Shown piece by piece: positions 6,920-15,010 of a DNA stretch of 64,000 nucleotides. A program made the position numbers and the translations under genes. Below the pieces are notes generated by a model. It searched no databases. It had not been told where the DNA came from and was given only the letters and a program-made list of their open reading frames with translations. Source of the DNA: Streptomyces sp. H27-C3 (GTDB lineage: Bacteria; Actinomycetota; Actinomycetes; Streptomycetales; Streptomycetaceae); the NCBI RefSeq assembly GCF_030063415.1, contig NZ_JASITA010000004.1, positions 188,975 through 252,974 of the forward strand, written 5' to 3'. Each line of letters starts with the position of its first letter. The first letter of the stretch is position 1.

Positions 6920-8439
6920 GCCATGCCTCCGTCGTGCGGGTGGGGCTGCTGCTGGACACTGCCGGCGCCCGGCGGTGCCTGGTGCGGGATGCGCGCTTCG
7001 TCGGCGGTGCTCGCGCCTCGCTCGGCGACCACTTCGCGTACCGCTTCGAGGACACCGCGGTAGCCCGAGCAGCGGCAGAGGTTGCCGCACAGGGCCTGGC
7101 GGGTCTCCAACTCGCTGGGGGCGTGGTTGCCCTCAAGGAGGTCGTGCACGGTCATGGCCATGCCGGGCACGCAGAAGCCGCACTGGACGGCGCCGCAGGT
7201 GGCCAGCGCGCGCTGTACGTCGGAGGGCTCGCCGTCGGTGGCCAGGCCCTCGACGGTACGCACCTCACTGCCGGCGGTGGTGGCGGCCGGCACCAGGCAG
7301 GAGGCGACGAGACGGCCGTCGACCTGCACGGCGCAGGCGCCGCACTCGCCCTGGGAGCAGCCGTCCTTGGCGCCGGCGAGGCCGAGGCGCTCGCGCAGGA
7401 CGTACAGGAGGGACTCGCCGATCCAGGCCTCGGTGACGGGCCGGTCGGCGCCGTTCACCCGCAGGACGTAGGAGGCGTGGGGGTGCTCGCTGGGGACCGG
7501 TTCGGCGAGGGGGGCGACCTGTTCGGGCGCGGCCTCAGCTTCCGGCTCGGGGGGGATGTCCGCCTCGGGTGCGGCGTGCGCGACCGCGTCCGACGGCTGT
7601 GGGGCGGCCTCGTCCGGCTGCGGCTGCGGCTCCTGCGAGGACAGCGGCGGCATCGGGATCGCGGACGACGCCGATTCCTGTGCGGTTTCCGGGGCCGGCG
7701 CGTGCTCCTGAGCTGTCTCCGGGGCCGGCGCGTGTTCCTGGGCGAGCGCCGCGGCCCAGGGGGCGGGCGCGCCGCCCGGCAGCGTCATGCCCGCGTCGTC
7801 CGTGTTCGCCCAGGGTGCGCTGGCACCGCCCGGCAAGGTCACCGGGGGCCGGCCGCCGGACCACTGGGAGGCGAGGGCCGAGGTGGTGAACTCGCCCGAT
7901 TCGTCCGGGAGATCACCGTTGGCCACCGGGATGGTCCACTGGCCCGTGAGCTCGGACGCGGAAACGCCCGGGTCGGGTGCGCCGCCACCGGCCCCGGTGT
8001 CGCTCCCCGCGTCGCTCCTGTTGTCGCCGAAGTCCCACTGGCCCGTGGCGCCCGACTCGTGCGGGGGAAGCGGAGCCTGGGCGGGTGCGGCTCCCGGCTC
8101 CGGCCAGCGCAGCTCGCCGGGCAGCGGCGGCAGGCTCCAGGTCCCGGTCGCGCCCGGACCGGCGTCCGTGCCCGGCGCCACCGGGCCGTGCGGAGCGTCG
8201 TGCGGGGCGCCCTGCGGCGTGATGTGCGGCGGCGGTACGTAGTCGTGGCCCGGCGCGGCCAGGGGCTCACCGATGCCCGTCATGCCCTCGGGCAGCTGCA
8301 CGAACGCCGTGGCGTCCGCGTCGTACTCGCCGCCCTGCGGGATCGGCTGCCAGCCGCCGGGGGCCCGCGGGGCTCCGGGGGCCCCGTGCCCGTTCTCGTG
8401 CCCGTTCTCGTGCCCGTTCTCGGGGTCGTGCTCGTTCAT
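6916..8439 (-). CDS. [2Fe-2S] subunit of the molybdenum hydroxylase with a ~330-residue disordered N-terminus
   Basis: A 507-residue protein of which only about the last 170 residues form the usual small iron-sulphur subunit. It has plant-type ferredoxin cysteines in CSQGECGACAVQVDG...C and a second cluster in CGAVQCGFCVPGM...CGNLCRCSGYRG. These clusters pass electrons from the Mo centre to FAD. The preceding 330 residues are Pro/Gly/Glu/Ala-rich, contain NGHENGHENGHG near the start, W-x-I/L repeats (TGTWSLPPL, TGQWDFGDN, TGQWTIPVA) and a duplicated EHAPAPETAQ unit. Typical family members are 150-200 residues. ATGA overlap with the FAD gene at 8436-8439 and GTGA overlap downstream make a tight operon. 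The extension may be a tether or partner-binding region; its function is not known to me. Confidence 0.88.
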   Translation of the reverse strand: MNEHDPENGHENGHENGHGAPGAPRAPGGWQPIPQGGEYDADATAFVQLPEGMTGIGEPLAAPGHDYVPPPHITPQGAPHDAPHGPVAPGTDAGPGATGTWSLPPLPGELRWPEPGAAPAQAPLPPHESGATGQWDFGDNRSDAGSDTGAGGGAPDPGVSASELTGQWTIPVANGDLPDESGEFTTSALASQWSGGRPPVTLPGGASAPWANTDDAGMTLPGGAPAPWAAALAQEHAPAPETAQEHAPAPETAQESASSAIPMPPLSSQEPQPQPDEAAPQPSDAVAHAAPEADIPPEPEAEAAPEQVAPLAEPVPSEHPHASYVLRVNGADRPVTEAWIGESLLYVLRERLGLAGAKDGCSQGECGACAVQVDGRLVASCLVPAATTAGSEVRTVEGLATDGEPSDVQRALATCGAVQCGFCVPGMAMTVHDLLEGNHAPSELETRQALCGNLCRCSGYRGVLEAVREVVAERGASTADEARIPHQAPPGAGSVQQQPHPHDGGMA

Positions 8440-9335
8440 GACAGTGCCCTCCCCAGCGCCCGTCGGGCCAGCGTGGCGACCGTGCGCCGCAGGTGCAGTA
8501 CGGCGGGCAGCAGCGCGGGGGGTGCCTCTCCCCCGTCCACCGCCGGCGCCGGGTCAGGGATGCACGCGGCGGCGACGTACTCGCCGAACGCGGCGCACGC
8601 CTCGGGCGCCAGCTTGCGGTCCGCGTCCCACTCGATGAGCGAGGCGATCCAGCGCTCCGCCTCCATGGGGCGCAGCGGCATCGGCGCGATCGCGCCGACC
8701 GCGCAGCGCACCTCGCGCCGCGCCGGATCGAGGACCAGGGCGACGGAGGCGGTGGCGCGGCCGGGCCCGGTGCGCCCGGTGGCCTTGAAGAACACCTGCG
8801 GGGCGTGCAGCAGTGGCACCCGTACGAAGCCGATGAGTTCGCCGGCGCCGAGCATTTCGCGGCCGGCCAGCAGATGGGACACGGGGATCGTGCGGCGCGC
8901 GCCGCCCGGTCCCGCGACCACCAGGGTGGCTTCCAGCGCGGCCAGGACGGGCAGCGCGTCGCCGGTCGGGGCGCCGGTGACGATGTTGCCGCCCAGCGTT
9001 CCGGCGTTGCGGATCTGCGGTGGGCCGGCGGCGCGCGCCGCGGCGGCCAGCGCCGGGATGAGGGCCGCGAAGTCGGGCCGTCCCATCCGGGCGTGGGTGA
9101 GGCCCGCGCCGAGCAGCGCGTGGCCGTCCTGGTACTGCCAGCCGCGGATCTCGCTGATCCGGCCGAGCCCGACCAGGGCGGCGGGCCTCAGCTGCCCGGA
9201 GTTCACCGATGCCATCAGGTCCGTGCCGCCTGCGACGGGCACGGCGGCAGGCATGGCGGTGAGCGCCGCCACGGCCTCGTCGAGCGAGGCCGGGAGCGTC
9301 ACGGACTGCGCTGCCTGCGGTGCGTGCGTGGTCAA
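8436..9335 (-). CDS. FAD-binding subunit of the molybdenum hydroxylase
   Basis: A 299-residue medium subunit (XdhB/CoxM type). PVAGGTDLMASVNSG matches the PCMH-type FAD-binding loop and AGPPQIRNAGTLGGNI is the second FAD motif, followed by the CO dehydrogenase flavoprotein C-terminal domain. It hands electrons from the iron-sulphur subunit to NAD or another acceptor. The start is taken as TTG at 9335 (LTTHAPQ), preceded by GGAAGGGG, since family proteins begin about here; GTG at 9401 or ATG at 9425 would add a Gln-rich tail. First gene of the three-gene operon; its upstream region carries a 9-bp inverted repeat. Confidence 0.82.
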   Translation of the reverse strand: MTTHAPQAAQSVTLPASLDEAVAALTAMPAAVPVAGGTDLMASVNSGQLRPAALVGLGRISEIRGWQYQDGHALLGAGLTHARMGRPDFAALIPALAAAARAAGPPQIRNAGTLGGNIVTGAPTGDALPVLAALEATLVVAGPGGARRTIPVSHLLAGREMLGAGELIGFVRVPLLHAPQVFFKATGRTGPGRATASVALVLDPARREVRCAVGAIAPMPLRPMEAERWIASLIEWDADRKLAPEACAAFGEYVAAACIPDPAPAVDGGEAPPALLPAVLHLRRTVATLARRALGRALS

Positions 9336-9637
9336 CCCAGCTGCCCCTTCCCGGTGTCCCGGCTGTGCCGTCTGTTGCGCCGTACGGTACGTGCTCACAG
9401 CCCGGACGTGGCAACTCTGGCACATCTCGCGAACCGTCCGACGCGAGGGTCCACCAGGGGACTCTCGTCCCCGACCAGGGCATTGGTCCGCTTTCGCACG
9501 TCATTGGCGGTGCGTGCGAAATGCCACTCTTCCGTGACCGTTGTACGACTTATGCCGTCCGGGGCTTCGAGTTGTACCGGGCCGGCGCCTCCACGGTCCC
9601 AGGCCCCGGACGGCGGGGCAGCCGGCTCGCGGGCCTC
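9336..9637 (-). other. 302-bp upstream region of the molybdenum hydroxylase operon
   Basis: No gene was recognised here. It must hold the operon promoter and also follows the end of the hexosaminidase gene. The notable content is the inverted repeat at 9492-9521 and a CATTGG motif repeated at 9481 and 9502 (21 bp apart, two helical turns). No clear -35/-10 pair could be assigned. Confidence 0.5.
9492..9521. promoter_or_regulatory. Inverted repeat, candidate operator for the molybdenum hydroxylase operon
   Basis: TTTCGCACG (9492-9500) and CGTGCGAAA (9513-9521) are exact complements separated by 12 nt. The pair lies 157-186 bp upstream of the TTG start at 9335. The arm length and spacing suit a dimeric repressor, but no regulator gene adjoins it and a hairpin role cannot be excluded. 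Confidence 0.45.
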
Positions 9638-11287
9638 TCACACGTTCGGGGGCGCACCCTCGATCGGGCGTCCGAGACTGGCCGTCATCCCTTCGGGAGC
9701 GGGCCGCTTCTGCCACGGCAACGGGCCGCCCGGCGGGCGGTAGCCGACGCCCATCGCGTCAAGTCGGGCGTAGTGCCCGGCCATCCGCGTCTCGAAGCCG
9801 GCGAAGTCGCGGTCCGCGGGGGCGGGCAGCGCCGACCAGGCGACCTCGGCGAAGGCTGCGAGGCGCGGGAACGTCTGGTAGTCGACGCGGCCCTGGTTCT
9901 CCATCACCTCGGTCCATACGTTGGCCTGGGTGCCGATGACGTGACGCGCCTCCTCCTCGGTGAGCTGCGGCGGTACGGGCTCGAAGCGGTAGACGTCCTC
10001 CAGGGTGCGTACGTATCCGATGGGCATCGGCTCGTCCGGACCGCCGTCCTGCCGGTGGTCCAAGTACACCTGCTGCTCGGGGCACATGACGACGTCGTGT
10101 CCGGCCTTGGCCGCGGCGATGCCGCCCGCGTACCCGCGCCAGGACGACACCGCGGCGCCGGGCGCGAGGCCGCCTTCGAGGATCTCGTCCCAGCCGATGA
10201 GCCGGCGCCCGCGCTCGGACAGCCAGGTGTCGAAGTGCCGGATGAACCAGGACTGCAGCTCGTCCTCGTCGGCCAGGCCCAGTTCCTTCATCCGGGCCTG
10301 GGCGGCCGGGGACGCCTTCCACTGGTCCTTCATCGCCTCGTCGCCGCCGACGTGGATGAAGGTGGAGGGGAAGAGTGCGAGGAGTTCCTCGAAGACGCCC
10401 TCGTAGAAGCGCAGGGTTTCGTCGGTGGGCGCCAGGACGTTCGCGTTGATGCCCCAGGTGTCCCAGACCTCGATGGCCGCCGTGTCGACGACGTCGGAGT
10501 TGCCGAGCTCCGGGTACGCGGTGATCGCGGCCTGTGAGTGGCCCGGGATGTCGATCTCGGGGACGACGGTGATGTGCCGCTCGGCGGCGTACGCGACGAT
10601 CTCGCGGATGTCGTCCTGGGTGTAGTAGCCGCCGTGTGGCGTGTCGGTCCACAGCCCGGACGCCCGGTGGCCCCATTTGGTGCGCGCGCGCCACCCGCCG
10701 ATCTCGGTGAGCTTCGGGTGGCGCTTGATCTCGACGCGCCAGCCCTGGTCGTCGGTGAGGTGGAAGTGGAAGACGTTGAGCTTGTGCGCGGCGAGCAGGT
10801 CCAGGTAGCGCAGGACGCCGTCCTTGGGCATGAAGTGACGTGACACGTCGAGCATCAGGCCGCGCCAGCCGAAGCGCGGCTTGTCCTCGATGGCCACCAT
10901 CGGCACCGACCACTCGCGCGCCGGGTCGAGGGGCGCGCGCCGGTAGGCGTCCGGGCCGAGGAGCTGGCGCAGGGTCTGCGCGCCCCAGAAGACGCCCGCC
11001 GCGCTGCCGCCCACCAGGAGCACCAGATAGCCGTCCACGACGAGGCGGTAGCCCTCCGGGCCCAGCTCGTCCTCGACCTCGGGGTCGATCCGCAGCTCGA
11101 TGCGGCTGCTGTCGTCGCCTTCCGGCAGCGGCAGCCCGGTCGCGGCGCCGACCGTGGCGCGCAGCCAGCGGGCGACGCCCTCGGTGCCGGGGTGCGCGAC
11201 CAGAACGGTGTCGCGGCCGAGGGGGTAGTGACCCTGGGCGGGGGGCGCCCAGGCGGCGGCGGGGGGTGCCGGGACCAGATCGAGCAT
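9638..11287 (-). CDS. GH20 beta-N-acetylhexosaminidase (cytoplasmic)
   Basis: A 549-residue family 20 glycoside hydrolase that removes terminal GlcNAc (or GalNAc) from chito-oligosaccharides or wall fragments. Residues 1-130 form the GH20b domain. The catalytic TIM barrel follows with GLMLDVSRHFM, HLTDDQGWRVEIK, and the acid/base pair Asp-Glu in HVGGDEAM near residue 315; the substrate-binding Trp-rich strand VIGTQANVWTE is also present. There is no signal peptide, so it acts on imported sugar. It is the last gene of the ABC operon, 4 nt after the second permease, which implies uptake followed by intracellular cleavage, as in Das-type chitobiose systems. Confidence 0.93.
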   Translation of the reverse strand: MLDLVPAPPAAAWAPPAQGHYPLGRDTVLVAHPGTEGVARWLRATVGAATGLPLPEGDDSSRIELRIDPEVEDELGPEGYRLVVDGYLVLLVGGSAAGVFWGAQTLRQLLGPDAYRRAPLDPAREWSVPMVAIEDKPRFGWRGLMLDVSRHFMPKDGVLRYLDLLAAHKLNVFHFHLTDDQGWRVEIKRHPKLTEIGGWRARTKWGHRASGLWTDTPHGGYYTQDDIREIVAYAAERHITVVPEIDIPGHSQAAITAYPELGNSDVVDTAAIEVWDTWGINANVLAPTDETLRFYEGVFEELLALFPSTFIHVGGDEAMKDQWKASPAAQARMKELGLADEDELQSWFIRHFDTWLSERGRRLIGWDEILEGGLAPGAAVSSWRGYAGGIAAAKAGHDVVMCPEQQVYLDHRQDGGPDEPMPIGYVRTLEDVYRFEPVPPQLTEEEARHVIGTQANVWTEVMENQGRVDYQTFPRLAAFAEVAWSALPAPADRDFAGFETRMAGHYARLDAMGVGYRPPGGPLPWQKRPAPEGMTASLGRPIEGAPPNV

Positions 11288-11291
11288 GACG

Positions 11292-12146
11292 TCAGTCCTT
11301 AACCGCTCCGCCCAGTCCGGAGACCAGGCGTCGCTGTACGAGTACGAAGAAGACCAGTACCGGGATGGTCATCACCGTCGAGGCTGCCATGATCCCTCCC
11401 CAGTCGTTCTCCTCGGGCTTGAAAAAGACCAGGAGCGCCATCGGCAGGGTCGACTGGGAGGTGTCGCTGATGATGAAGGACTTGGCGAAGAGGAAGTCGT
11501 TCCACGTCGAGATGAACGAGAAGACGCTCGTGGCGACCAGGCCGGGGAAGACCAGCGGGAAGAGGATCTGCCACAGGAAGCGGGTGCGGCTGGCGCCGTC
11601 GATGTACGCCGCTTCCTCCAGCGCCTCGGGGACCGCCTTGACGAAGCCCCGCAGCATCCACACCGCGAACGGCAGCGAGAAGGCGATGTGCGGGAGGATC
11701 AGCGAGCCGAGCGTGTTGAGCATGCCGAAGTCGCGCATCTGGAAGAACAGCGGGATCGTCAGCGCCTCGATCGGCACCATCTGCGCCACCAGGAACATGA
11801 TGAGCAGCGTCGTGCGGAACTTGAAGCGGAACCGGGTCACGGCCGTCGCCGCCAGGAACGCGATGAGCGCGGACGCGATGACCACGGTGCCCGCCACCAG
11901 CAGGCTGTTGAGGAAGTAGCGGCCGAATTCCTCCTGCTCGAAGACGCGCCGGAAGGAGTCCAGGGACGGCGAAAGCGTCCAGGGCCTGGCGTCCTTCGAC
12001 TGGATCTCACCGGCCGGCTTGAAGGCGGAGAGGACCATCCAGTAGAGCGGGAAGGCCACGGCCACCGCGATCAGCAGCGCCGAGACCTCCGCCGCCAGCC
12101 GCCAGGGTCGGCGTACCCGGGCACGTACAAAAATTGACGAGCTCAC
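11292..12146 (-). CDS. Carbohydrate ABC transporter permease (MalG type)
   Basis: A 284-residue inner-membrane permease with six predicted membrane segments. The conserved EAA loop reads EALEEAAYIDGASRTRFLWQ and contacts the ATPase. Family resemblance is to MalG/DasC-type CUT1 permeases. The GTG at 12146 overlaps the stop of the first permease (GTGA), so the two are translationally coupled. No ATPase gene lies in the operon; in Streptomyces such CUT1 importers share a distant MsiK ATPase (established knowledge), so its absence is expected. Confidence 0.92.
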   Translation of the reverse strand: MSSSIFVRARVRRPWRLAAEVSALLIAVAVAFPLYWMVLSAFKPAGEIQSKDARPWTLSPSLDSFRRVFEQEEFGRYFLNSLLVAGTVVIASALIAFLAATAVTRFRFKFRTTLLIMFLVAQMVPIEALTIPLFFQMRDFGMLNTLGSLILPHIAFSLPFAVWMLRGFVKAVPEALEEAAYIDGASRTRFLWQILFPLVFPGLVATSVFSFISTWNDFLFAKSFIISDTSQSTLPMALLVFFKPEENDWGGIMAASTVMTIPVLVFFVLVQRRLVSGLGGAVKD

Positions 12147-13111
12147 AGCTCTTCCCCCTGGCGTCGCAGCAGCCGCAAGTACACGAGGGTGACCGCCAGC
12201 AGGATCACCAGCATCACCACCCCGATCGCCGAGCCCAGGCTGTACTGCGAGGACGCGAAGGCCTTTTGGTAGGCGTAGACATTGAGTACGAGGTTCTGGC
12301 CGGCGATGCCTCCGCCGTTGGTCATGACGTAGATCTGGGTGAAGACCTTGAAGTCCCAGATGATCGACTGGATGGTGACGACCACCAGGATCGGCCGCAG
12401 CATCGGCGCCATGACCGACCGCCAGATCCGCCACTGCGAGGCCCCGTCGAGGGAGGCAGCCTCCAGGACCTCGCCGGGGATCGCCTTGATGCCCGCGTAG
12501 ACGGTCACCATCACGAACGGGAACGAGCACCAGACGACTTCGAGGAGTACGAGCGCGAAGGCGCTGTAGCGCTCGTACGTCCAGGAGAAGTCGCCCAGGC
12601 CCAGGACCTTGTTGACCGGGCCGAAGTCCGGGTCGAAGAGGAAGACCCAGACCGTCGACCCGGTGATGGCCGGGGTGGCCCAGGCGCCGAGGGCGGCCAT
12701 CATCAGGATGAGCCGGGGCAGGGCCCTGATGCGGGTCAGCAGGACCGCGAGGGTGCAGCCCACCGCCAGGGTGGTGAGCACGCAGGCCGCGGCGAAGAGC
12801 ACGGTGGCGAGCAGGACCTGCCAGAACTGCGGGTCGTTGAACAGCTCCTGGTAGTTCCCAAGACCTTTGAAGGTGGTCGGTTCGCCGCCGCTGACCTGGG
12901 CCTGGGTGTACTCCAGGAAGGAGATCAGGCCGAGCTGGTAGACGGGGTAGATGAGCAGCCCGCCGAGTACGACGAGGGCGGGCGCGAGGTAGAGCCAGGG
13001 GGTCCAGCGGCTGCCGTGCCGCCCGGACCGCTTGCGCGGTGCGGGCGGCTCGGCGCTCTCGCGGACCGCGGCGGGTACCGGGGCCGGGTCCGCCGTCGCG
13101 TTCTGTGTCAT
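12143..13111 (-). CDS. Carbohydrate ABC transporter permease (MalF type)
   Basis: A 322-residue inner-membrane permease. A Pro/Ala/Arg-rich cytoplasmic leader (residues 1-40) is followed by six membrane segments, and the EAA loop reads EVLEAASLDGASQWRIWRSV. It pairs with the MalG-type subunit immediately downstream, sharing a 4-nt overlap. The start ATG at 13111 lies 5 nt after the binding-protein stop. The operon context (binding protein, two permeases, GH20) indicates import of N-acetylglucosamine-containing oligosaccharides. Confidence 0.92.
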   Translation of the reverse strand: MTQNATADPAPVPAAVRESAEPPAPRKRSGRHGSRWTPWLYLAPALVVLGGLLIYPVYQLGLISFLEYTQAQVSGGEPTTFKGLGNYQELFNDPQFWQVLLATVLFAAACVLTTLAVGCTLAVLLTRIRALPRLILMMAALGAWATPAITGSTVWVFLFDPDFGPVNKVLGLGDFSWTYERYSAFALVLLEVVWCSFPFVMVTVYAGIKAIPGEVLEAASLDGASQWRIWRSVMAPMLRPILVVVTIQSIIWDFKVFTQIYVMTNGGGIAGQNLVLNVYAYQKAFASSQYSLGSAIGVVMLVILLAVTLVYLRLLRRQGEEL

Positions 13112-13116
13112 CGGGC

Positions 13117-14421
13117 TCAACCTGCTGATCCGAAGGCGTCGTTCATCTTCTTCGCGGCGTCGCCGGATGCGGCGGCGACGTCCTTGCGGCCGCTGACGAC
13201 CTCCTGGAACATCGTCGGCAGGACCAGCGAGGAGTCGATCTGCGCCCAGCCGGGCGAGGCCGGGGCGGCCTTGGCACCCGCGTCGAGCGTCGCGATGAAG
13301 GGCTCGATGAACGGCTCCTTGAGCGCGGCCTCCTTGCGGACGTCGGTGTACGTCGGCAGGAAGCCCATCGCGCCGAACAGGTCGGCCTGCGCCTTCTTGC
13401 CGGCCAGGGACTTCATCAGGTCGACGGCGAGCGTGCGGTGCGAGCTGCTCTTGAGTACGCCGAGGTTGTTGCCGCCCGCGAAGGCCGGGGCGATCTCGCC
13501 CGCCTTGGTGCTGGGCAGCGGCACGACCGCGTACTTGCCCTTCACGCTGCCTGCCTCGACGGCCGCGTGGCTGAAGTCGCCGCCGATCGCCATGGCCGCC
13601 TTGCCGGAGGCGAAGGCGGTGACGGTGTCGTTGCCGCCCATCTCCGCACACTTGGCGGCCGGGCAGTTGTCGCCGCCGAAGAGCGAGGTGTACGACCTGA
13701 TGCCCTTCTGGGCGGCCGGGCTGTTGATGGCGGCCTTGTAGGTGCCGCCGTCCTCCTCGGCGATCTCGCCGCCGTTGGCCCAGATGAAAGGCATCGCGCC
13801 GTAGGTGTAGGCGCCGCCGACCGCGATCCCGTACAGCTCCGGCTTCTCCTTGTGGATCTTCTTGGCGGTGGAGACCAGCTCGGCCTGCGACTTGGGTGGC
13901 TCGATGCCCAGGTCCGTGAAGACGTCGGTGCGGTAGTAGAGGGCGCGTACGCCGACGAAGAGCGGGGCGCCGTAGACCTTGTCGTCGACCGTCACCGACT
14001 CCTTGGCGGTCGGGTCGGTGTCCTTGGCCTCGTCCCAGGCGCCGAACTCCTCGGTGACGTCGGCGAGTCCGCCGTCCTTGACGTAGCCCGCGGTATCGGT
14101 GTTGCCGTACTCGATCAGGTCCGGTGCGCTCTTGGGGTCGTTGAACGCGGCCTTGATCCGCTGGGCGCGGGTCTCCACCGGTATGTACTCGATCTCGACC
14201 CTGGCGTCCTTGTTCTTCGCCCGGAAGGCGTCGACCGCACGGTCGACCACCTTCTCCTTGGGCTTGTTGCTGACCTCCTGGAAGAGCCAGACGCGCAGGG
14301 TGCCGCTCTTCTCGTCCTTCTTCGCACTGTTGTCGGAGGTCTGCGGGGCACAGGCGGTGGCGGTGAGTCCGGCCAGGACAAGTGCGGCGGCGGGCGCGGT
14401 GATTCGAGCAGAGAGCTTCAT
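13117..14421 (-). CDS. Lipoprotein sugar-binding protein of the hexosaminidase operon
   Basis: A 434-residue extracytoplasmic solute-binding protein (family 1). A lipoprotein signal ends in LTATAC with Cys24 as the lipid-modified residue. The mature protein begins with charged linker residues and then TLRVWLFQE, the usual first strand. ATG at 14421 has AGGAG upstream. It is the first gene of the operon with two permeases and a GH20 enzyme, so the ligand is probably a GlcNAc oligomer or another amino sugar. A DasR-like site at 14515-14530 and a second inverted repeat at 14442-14460 lie upstream. Confidence 0.92.
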   Translation of the reverse strand: MKLSARITAPAAALVLAGLTATACAPQTSDNSAKKDEKSGTLRVWLFQEVSNKPKEKVVDRAVDAFRAKNKDARVEIEYIPVETRAQRIKAAFNDPKSAPDLIEYGNTDTAGYVKDGGLADVTEEFGAWDEAKDTDPTAKESVTVDDKVYGAPLFVGVRALYYRTDVFTDLGIEPPKSQAELVSTAKKIHKEKPELYGIAVGGAYTYGAMPFIWANGGEIAEEDGGTYKAAINSPAAQKGIRSYTSLFGGDNCPAAKCAEMGGNDTVTAFASGKAAMAIGGDFSHAAVEAGSVKGKYAVVPLPSTKAGEIAPAFAGGNNLGVLKSSSHRTLAVDLMKSLAGKKAQADLFGAMGFLPTYTDVRKEAALKEPFIEPFIATLDAGAKAAPASPGWAQIDSSLVLPTMFQEVVSGRKDVAAASGDAAKKMNDAFGSAG

Positions 14422-14441
14422 CCGGGACTCCTGTGAGTCGG

Positions 14442-14460
14442 CGTTGCAGGATACGCAACG
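14442..14460 (-). promoter_or_regulatory. Inverted repeat close to the binding-protein start
   Basis: CGTTGC (14442-14447) and GCAACG (14455-14460) are complementary with a 7-nt centre, 21-39 bp upstream of the ATG at 14421. The position and form fit a LacI- or ROK-type repressor site or a leader hairpin. No regulator gene is adjacent. Confidence 0.45.
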
Positions 14461-14514
14461 GCGGTTTCGCGCTGCACAACAGCAGGAGGCTAAAGCCACC
14501 CTCACCCCCGAACA

Positions 14515-14530
14515 AGAGGTCTCAACCACC
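14515..14530. promoter_or_regulatory. Candidate DasR-responsive element (dre)
   Basis: The 16 bp AGAGGTCTCAACCACC matches the palindromic dre consensus AGTGGTCTAGACCACT at 12 of 16 positions, within the spread of sites I recall as functional. It lies about 95-110 bp upstream of the sugar-binding-protein start. DasR is the GntR-family repressor of chitin and GlcNAc genes in Streptomyces and is released by GlcN-6-P, which fits a hexosaminidase operon. Binding is inferred from sequence only. Confidence 0.55.
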
Positions 14531-14565
14531 TTGTGACCAGGGGGAGCATCCCGTGCAACGCGAAA

Positions 14566-14602
14566 GGCCCCCACGGAGCGTGTTCAGCGCTCCGCGGGGG
14601 CC
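14566..14602 (-). terminator. Strong hairpin terminator
   Basis: A 15-bp GC-rich stem (14566-14580 with 14588-14602, one G-T pair) around a 7-nt loop, followed on the minus strand by TTTCG. It ends the DUF3039 gene and insulates the ABC operon downstream. Confidence 0.85.
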
Positions 14603-14625
14603 GTTCGTACGTGGTGGTCCTGCCG

Positions 14626-14943
14626 CTACTTCTTGTCGCCCTTGCCGTCCTTGCCGCCCTTGTCCTTGCCACCGCCCGCGCCGAGATCCTCGAAGATCTC
14701 CTTGCACATCGGGCAGACCGGGTACTTCTTCGGGTCGCGTCCCGGGACCCAGACCTTGCCGCACAGCGCCACGACGGGGGTGCCCTCCAGGGCACTCGCC
14801 ATGATCTTGTCCTTCTGGACGTAATGGGCGTAGCGCTCGTGGTCGCCATCCCCGTGGGACGTCTGCGGCGCCGGCTCGACGAGGGTCCCCGTACCCGTGC
14901 CTCGGTCGGGCTGGGGCTGGGGCTCGGGCTCAAGAGTGCTCAT
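14626..14943 (-). CDS. DUF3039 small acidic/basic protein with a Cys pair
   Basis: A 105-residue protein conserved in actinobacteria as DUF3039. An acidic Pro/Gln/Thr-rich N-terminus leads to the conserved core RYAHYVQKDKIMASALEGTP, then ALCGKVWVPGRDPKKYPVCPMC, whose Cys residues could bind zinc, and a Lys/Gly-rich tail. No function is established. It lies between yqgE and the ABC operon on the same strand and has its own terminator (14566-14602). Confidence 0.85.
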   Translation of the reverse strand: MSTLEPEPQPQPDRGTGTGTLVEPAPQTSHGDGDHERYAHYVQKDKIMASALEGTPVVALCGKVWVPGRDPKKYPVCPMCKEIFEDLGAGGGKDKGGKDGKGDKK

Positions 14944-15010
14944 GGCATCCAAGGGTACCCACGCTCGCGCGGCGACGGGAGCGCCAAGCCGCCGACCCCT
15001 CGGACACGCC

